From Gallionellaceae bacterium (GTDB taxonomy: Bacteria > Pseudomonadota > Gammaproteobacteria > Burkholderiales > Gallionellaceae), in assembly GCA_030690855.1 (NCBI GenBank), contig JAUYFR010000075.1, forward strand, positions 1-7,722: a DNA stretch of 7,722 nucleotides, in the 5' to 3' direction. The position numbers were made by a program, and so were the translations under genes. Below, piece by piece: positions 4,509 through 7,722 of this stretch. The notes beneath the pieces were generated by a model. The model ran no database searches, was not told where the DNA came from, and saw only the letters and a list, made by a program, of their open reading frames with translations. Each line of letters begins with the position of its first letter. Position 1 is the first letter of the stretch.

Positions 4509-7328
4509 CTATAGTTTTGCCATCACCCAATTCGGAACCGATGCAAGTGCAGAAGCCAAATTCTCGGGTTGCGTGCCGCCAGCTTGCGCCATGTCTGGTC
4601 TCCCTCCCCCCTTGCCACCCACTTGCTGCGCAACGAAATTCACTAATTCCCCCGCTTTTACTTTAGAAGTCGCATCTGCCGTTACGCCAGCGATCAAACT
4701 CACTTTACCTTCCGCAACCGAAGCCAAAACAATCGCTGCGGATTTCAGTTTGTCCTTCAATTTATCCATCGTTTCGCGCAACGTCGCTGCATCCGCACCG
4801 TCTAACTTAACGGCCAATACATTCAGACCCTTAATATTTTGCGCCTGACTAATAAGCTCATCACCCTGCACCGATGCCAACTTAGACTTCAAGGTGGCTA
4901 ATTCTTTTTCCAGTGATTTCACATGATCGAGAATTTGCCCCAAACGTGCGGCAACTTCATGCTGCGGCGCTTTGACCATCTCAGCTACTTGTAACAAGCG
5001 TGTCTCTTGCTGTTGAATCAGCGCTAATGCACCTTCGCCCGTCACCGCCTCAACCCGACGCACACCTGCAGCGACACCGCTTTCTGCCACAATCTTAAAC
5101 AGGCCGATGTCGCCGGTGCGCTTGACGTGCGTTCCGCCGCACAACTCAATAGATGAGCCAATATCTAGCGCTCGCACTACGTCGCCGTACTTCTCGCCGA
5201 ACAGCATCATCGCGCCAGTTTTTTGCGCATCTTCAATCGCCATCACACGCGATTGACACTCAGCGTTAGCCAAAATTTCTGCATTCACCATCGCCTCGAC
5301 TTTACGAATCTCTGTATCACTCATCGGCTGCGTGTGTACAAAGTCAAAGCGAGTTTTATCGGCATCCACTTGCGAACCTTTTTGTTGCACATGACTACCT
5401 AGCACTTCACGCAACGCTTTGTGCATTAAGTGCGTCGCAGAATGGTTGCGCATGGTGCGACTACGCGCCGCCACATCGACTCGCGCTTGCACATTGTTAC
5501 CCACGGTCAGCTTACCCGTTGTCACTACACCGTGATGACCAAATACAGTGGCCTGAATTTTTTGCGTATCTTCCACAGCAAAAATACCATGCACACTGCG
5601 CAGCTCACCGCTATCACCCACTTGACCGCCCGACTCAGCATAGAAAGGAGTGTCGTCTAACACCACCACACCGACATCCCCCTCAACCAGCTCATTAACT
5701 GAAACACCCTCTTTGTAGAGCGCCAGTACATTGCCCTTGAATTCGAGATTGTCATAACCGTGGAAGGTGGTGGTCGGGCCGACGTATTCAAGATTGGTCG
5801 CCATCTTGAATTTGCCTGCGGCGCGCGCTTGTTCCTTTTGGTGTGCCATCGCTTTATCGAAGGCCAGCGCATCCACTGTCACACCATGCTCACGGCACAC
5901 ATCAGCAGTCAGGTCGAGCGGGAAGCCGAAGGTGTCATGCAATTTAAATGCGACATGCCCTGGCAACACCAGCCCACTCCAATTCCGTGCCAGAACTTCT
6001 ACAGACTTATATTCATCAATAGCTTTCGCAAAAGATAGAGCAGTCTCTTCTGTTGGAACATGGTCAAGAAGCACTACTGCTTTTTGCGAAACATTATTCT
6101 TATCAAGGAAAGAGTGGAACTTAAGGTTACTCGATCGGGTTACCAGCCCCTCAAGCTTCAAGTTTGGCTCAAGTAGTTTTACTTGTTCAAAATCCAAGGC
6201 CAACTCCAGAATTTCCATACCGCTTGATAAGGTTGCAAAAAAGCGCTCCTCTTCCTGCTTGAGGATATCCATCACGCGCACTTGCGCGGCGGCCAACTCG
6301 GGGAAAGCCACGCCCATCTGCTCCACCAAGTCAGGCACCATCTTGTGGAAAAACGCGGTGCGCGCGCCTAGTTTGTAACCATGACGAATAGCTCGACGAA
6401 TAATACGGCGCAGCACATAACCGCGACCTTCGTTACCCGGGATGACACCATCCGCAATGAGGAAAGAGCAGGCGCGGATGTGGTCAGCGAGCACTTTCAG
6501 TGAAGGCGAATCCAGATCGGCGTAATTGGTCTCGCGCGCCGCCGCTTTGATGAGCGCCTGAAATAAATCAATCTCGTAGTTGGCATGCACATGCTGCAAC
6601 ACCGCCGAGATACGCTCCAAGCCCATGCCGGTATCGACGGAGGGCTTGGGCAACGGATGCATCACGCCAGCTTCGTCGCGGTTGAATTGCATAAACACGT
6701 TATTCCAGATTTCGATAAAGCGGTCGCCGTCCTCACCGGGACTGCCGGGCGGGCCGCCGGGAATATGCTCGCCGTGGTCGTAAAAAATCTCGGTGCTAGG
6801 GCCGCACGGGCCGGTATCGCCCATCATCCAGAAATTATCGGAGGCGTAACGCGCGCCCTTGTTGTCGCCAATGCGAATCACGCGCTCGGCAGGTACGCCT
6901 ATTTCTTTAGTCCAGATGTCGTAAGCCTCATCATCCTCGGCGTACACGGTGACAGTGAGCTTGTCTTTGGGCAGTTTGAACACCACCGTGAGCAGTTCCC
7001 ACGCGTAGTTGATCGCATCGCGTTTGAAATAATCGCCAAAGCTGAAATTGCCGAGCATTTCGAAGAAGGTGTGATGACGCGCGGTGTAACCGACGTTCTC
7101 CAGATCGTTGTGTTTGCCGCCAGCGCGCACGCATTTTTGCGACGAAGTAGCGCGGGTATAGGGGCGTTTGTCGAAGCCGAGAAATACGTCTTTGAATTGA
7201 TTCATTCCCGCATTAGTAAACAGCAAGGTTGGATCTTCATGCGGCACTAAAGAGCTGGACGCGACCACGCTGTGGCCTTTTGAAGCAAAATAATCTAGAA
7301 ATTTTTGGCGGATTTCACTGCTTTTCAT
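4509..7328 (-). CDS. alaS: Alanyl-tRNA synthetase with an internal extra segment
   Basis: AlaRS charges tRNA-Ala with alanine in the cytoplasm and clears mischarged Ser- and Gly-tRNA-Ala. The aminoacylation domain has class II motif 1 near 20-60, motif 2 in FFEMLGNFSFGDYFK (88-102) and motif 3 in GMGLERI (235-241 region). The tRNA-recognition part includes GRGYVLRRIIRRAIRHG (301-317). The editing domain keeps all four zinc ligands: His629 and His633 (HSATH), Cys730 and His734 (CGGTH). The C-Ala domain carries VGGKGGGRPDMAQAGG (903-918). All catalytic parts are intact. The start MKSSEIRQKF is the family norm, with AAGG about seven bases upstream. At 939 residues it is about 65 longer than typical bacterial AlaRS; the excess lies around residues 378-455, described separately. 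It follows a histidine kinase gene by 57 bases, and a promoter candidate overlaps that gene's end. Confidence 0.97.
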   Translation of the reverse strand: MKSSEIRQKFLDYFASKGHSVVASSSLVPHEDPTLLFTNAGMNQFKDVFLGFDKRPYTRATSSQKCVRAGGKHNDLENVGYTARHHTFFEMLGNFSFGDYFKRDAINYAWELLTVVFKLPKDKLTVTVYAEDDEAYDIWTKEIGVPAERVIRIGDNKGARYASDNFWMMGDTGPCGPSTEIFYDHGEHIPGGPPGSPGEDGDRFIEIWNNVFMQFNRDEAGVMHPLPKPSVDTGMGLERISAVLQHVHANYEIDLFQALIKAAARETNYADLDSPSLKVLADHIRACSFLIADGVIPGNEGRGYVLRRIIRRAIRHGYKLGARTAFFHKMVPDLVEQMGVAFPELAAAQVRVMDILKQEEERFFATLSSGMEILELALDFEQVKLLEPNLKLEGLVTRSSNLKFHSFLDKNNVSQKAVVLLDHVPTEETALSFAKAIDEYKSVEVLARNWSGLVLPGHVAFKLHDTFGFPLDLTADVCREHGVTVDALAFDKAMAHQKEQARAAGKFKMATNLEYVGPTTTFHGYDNLEFKGNVLALYKEGVSVNELVEGDVGVVVLDDTPFYAESGGQVGDSGELRSVHGIFAVEDTQKIQATVFGHHGVVTTGKLTVGNNVQARVDVAARSRTMRNHSATHLMHKALREVLGSHVQQKGSQVDADKTRFDFVHTQPMSDTEIRKVEAMVNAEILANAECQSRVMAIEDAQKTGAMMLFGEKYGDVVRALDIGSSIELCGGTHVKRTGDIGLFKIVAESGVAAGVRRVEAVTGEGALALIQQQETRLLQVAEMVKAPQHEVAARLGQILDHVKSLEKELATLKSKLASVQGDELISQAQNIKGLNVLAVKLDGADAATLRETMDKLKDKLKSAAIVLASVAEGKVSLIAGVTADATSKVKAGELVNFVAQQVGGKGGGRPDMAQAGGTQPENLASALASVPNWVMAKL
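5964..6197 (-). other. In-frame extra segment inside alaS
   Basis: Residues about 378-455 of AlaRS separate GMEILELAL from LPGHVAFKLHDTFGFP, which are normally joined by a linker of roughly 12-18 residues. The block contains KLEGLVTRSSNLKFHSF (391-407), a hydrophobic KAVVLLDHVP strand-like run (416-425), a helix-like TEETALSFAKAIDEY (426-440) and VEVLARNW (443-450). By hand count, 6001-6180 is 40% G+C, against 60% in 5881-5940 and 50% in 6361-6420. The frame is preserved and no stop occurs. I recognise no known domain. The exact borders are uncertain by ten or so residues. Confidence 0.7.
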
Positions 7329-7358
7329 TACACACCTTTGAACTTAAATGTAACGCGA

Positions 7359-7389
7359 ATAATACCATGCGACCACAGGCCAATTTCAA
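7359..7389 (-). promoter_or_regulatory. Candidate alaS promoter overlapping the kinase stop codon
   Basis: On the minus strand TATTAT (7364-7359) matches the -10 consensus at five of six positions and is preceded by TGG, an extended -10 feature. TTGAAA (7389-7384), a five-of-six -35 match that contains the TGA stop of the upstream kinase, lies 19 bases away. That spacing is longer than ideal but tolerable with an extended -10. The leader to the alaS ATG would be about 24 bases. Confidence 0.42.
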
Positions 7390-7722
7390 GGCAACATCAT
7401 GCGAAATACAGCACCATTAACATTACTTAACTCGACCGTGCCATGACAATTTTCCAGATGATGTAATTCGGCAATCTTTCTCGCCAAATAGAGCCCTAGA
7501 CCCGTCCCACGACCGCTCGCCGCTGAAGGTTCAGCACCACCCGTTTTTAATACCGATTCGGGGTAACCTGGACCATCATCCGCCACCTCGATCACTAACT
7601 TTTTGTCTGCCGCATAAGCCGAAAGCTTGATCTTTGATTTTGCAACACGACAAGCATTGTGTAATGCATTCGCTAGCGCCATGCGCACCAAGGCATCATC
7701 AAAGAAAGCAAACGACGGCGCA
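7386..7722 (-). CDS. Sensor histidine kinase, C-terminal ATPase part (partial)
   Basis: The frame is open from the window edge to a TGA at 7388-7386, giving 111 codons; the 5' part of the gene is outside the window. The visible piece is a HATPase_c (GHKL) domain. It has the N-box VRMALANALHNA (visible residues 12-23, the last Asn being the usual magnesium ligand), the G1 box DDGPG (48-52) and the G2 box GRGTGLGLYLA (70-80), with a short ATP lid of about 17 residues between G1 and G2. The end, GTVELSNVNGAVFRMMLP, is a normal kinase C-terminus. An internal TTG at 7691 or ATG at 7682 should not be taken as the start, because the N-box motif begins before or at these codons. The input domain, membrane topology and HisKA region cannot be seen. 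It lies directly upstream of alaS, and its partner could be an off-window regulator or the receiver at 3818-4261. Confidence 0.93.
   Translation of the reverse strand, partial: APSFAFFDDALVRMALANALHNACRVAKSKIKLSAYAADKKLVIEVADDGPGYPESVLKTGGAEPSAASGRGTGLGLYLARKIAELHHLENCHGTVELSNVNGAVFRMMLP

Noticed and set aside
5767..6378. A 203-codon plus-strand open frame spanning the AlaRS extra segment, considered as an overlapping gene or mobile coding unit.
   Set aside because: Its Ser- and Arg-rich translation looks like a shadow of the opposite strand, and the minus-strand frame is continuous and sensible on both sides.
6721..6780. Very GC-rich stretch in alaS (46 of 60 bases) as a sign of recombination.
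   Set aside because: It encodes a Gly- and Pro-rich part of AlaRS (GGPPGSPGEDGDR), so the amino acids themselves force high G+C.
6585..7250. A 221-codon open frame on the plus strand opposite the 5' part of alaS.
   Set aside because: It lies wholly antisense to an intact, well-motifed alaS in a GC-rich stretch where such frames are expected. Its protein has no recognisable motif and there is no promoter evidence.

Overview
The window looks like a chromosomal housekeeping segment from a Gram-negative proteobacterium, most likely a betaproteobacterium (Burkholderiales or Nitrosomonadales). I base this on the character of the IlvE, WaaF, phosphomannomutase and AlaRS proteins and on the order ilvE, small CHCC zinc-finger gene, waaF, phosphohexomutase, which I recall from that class. 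The genus cannot be fixed from sequence alone. Base composition is mixed: much of alaS is GC-rich, while the intergenic regions and one in-frame block inside alaS are clearly more AT-rich.

Layout. Bases 1-47 hold the first codons of an unidentified minus-strand gene. A divergent intergenic region (48-202) carries a candidate promoter for a plus-strand cluster: ilvE (203-1123, branched-chain aminotransferase), a 65-residue CHCC zinc-finger protein (1193-1390), waaF (1411-2430, heptosyltransferase II for the LPS inner core) and a phosphomannomutase/phosphoglucomutase (2427-3803). The last two overlap by four bases (ATGA). This cluster joins branched-chain amino acid synthesis to cell-envelope sugar metabolism.

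From 3818 to the right edge everything lies on the minus strand. In transcription order these genes are the C-terminal ATPase part of a sensor histidine kinase (7386 to beyond 7722), alaS (4509-7328) and a single-domain response regulator (3818-4261, GTG start preferred). The kinase stop codon lies within a candidate alaS promoter. The 247-base gap between alaS and the response regulator holds a near-perfect REP/MITE-like palindrome, a second 17-base dyad and weak terminator-like hairpins. The phosphohexomutase and response-regulator genes converge over two small tandem hairpins.

What stands out. I see no undescribed multi-gene system, phage, CRISPR array or tRNA/rRNA gene here. The most unusual item is a block of roughly 65-78 residues inside alanyl-tRNA synthetase, between the aminoacylation/tRNA-recognition part and the conserved AFKLHDTFGFP segment. 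It is AT-rich relative to its flanks and accounts for the protein being about 65 residues longer than usual (939 versus about 875). Second is the palindromic element downstream of alaS. Third is the placement of a histidine kinase and a lone receiver on either side of alaS.
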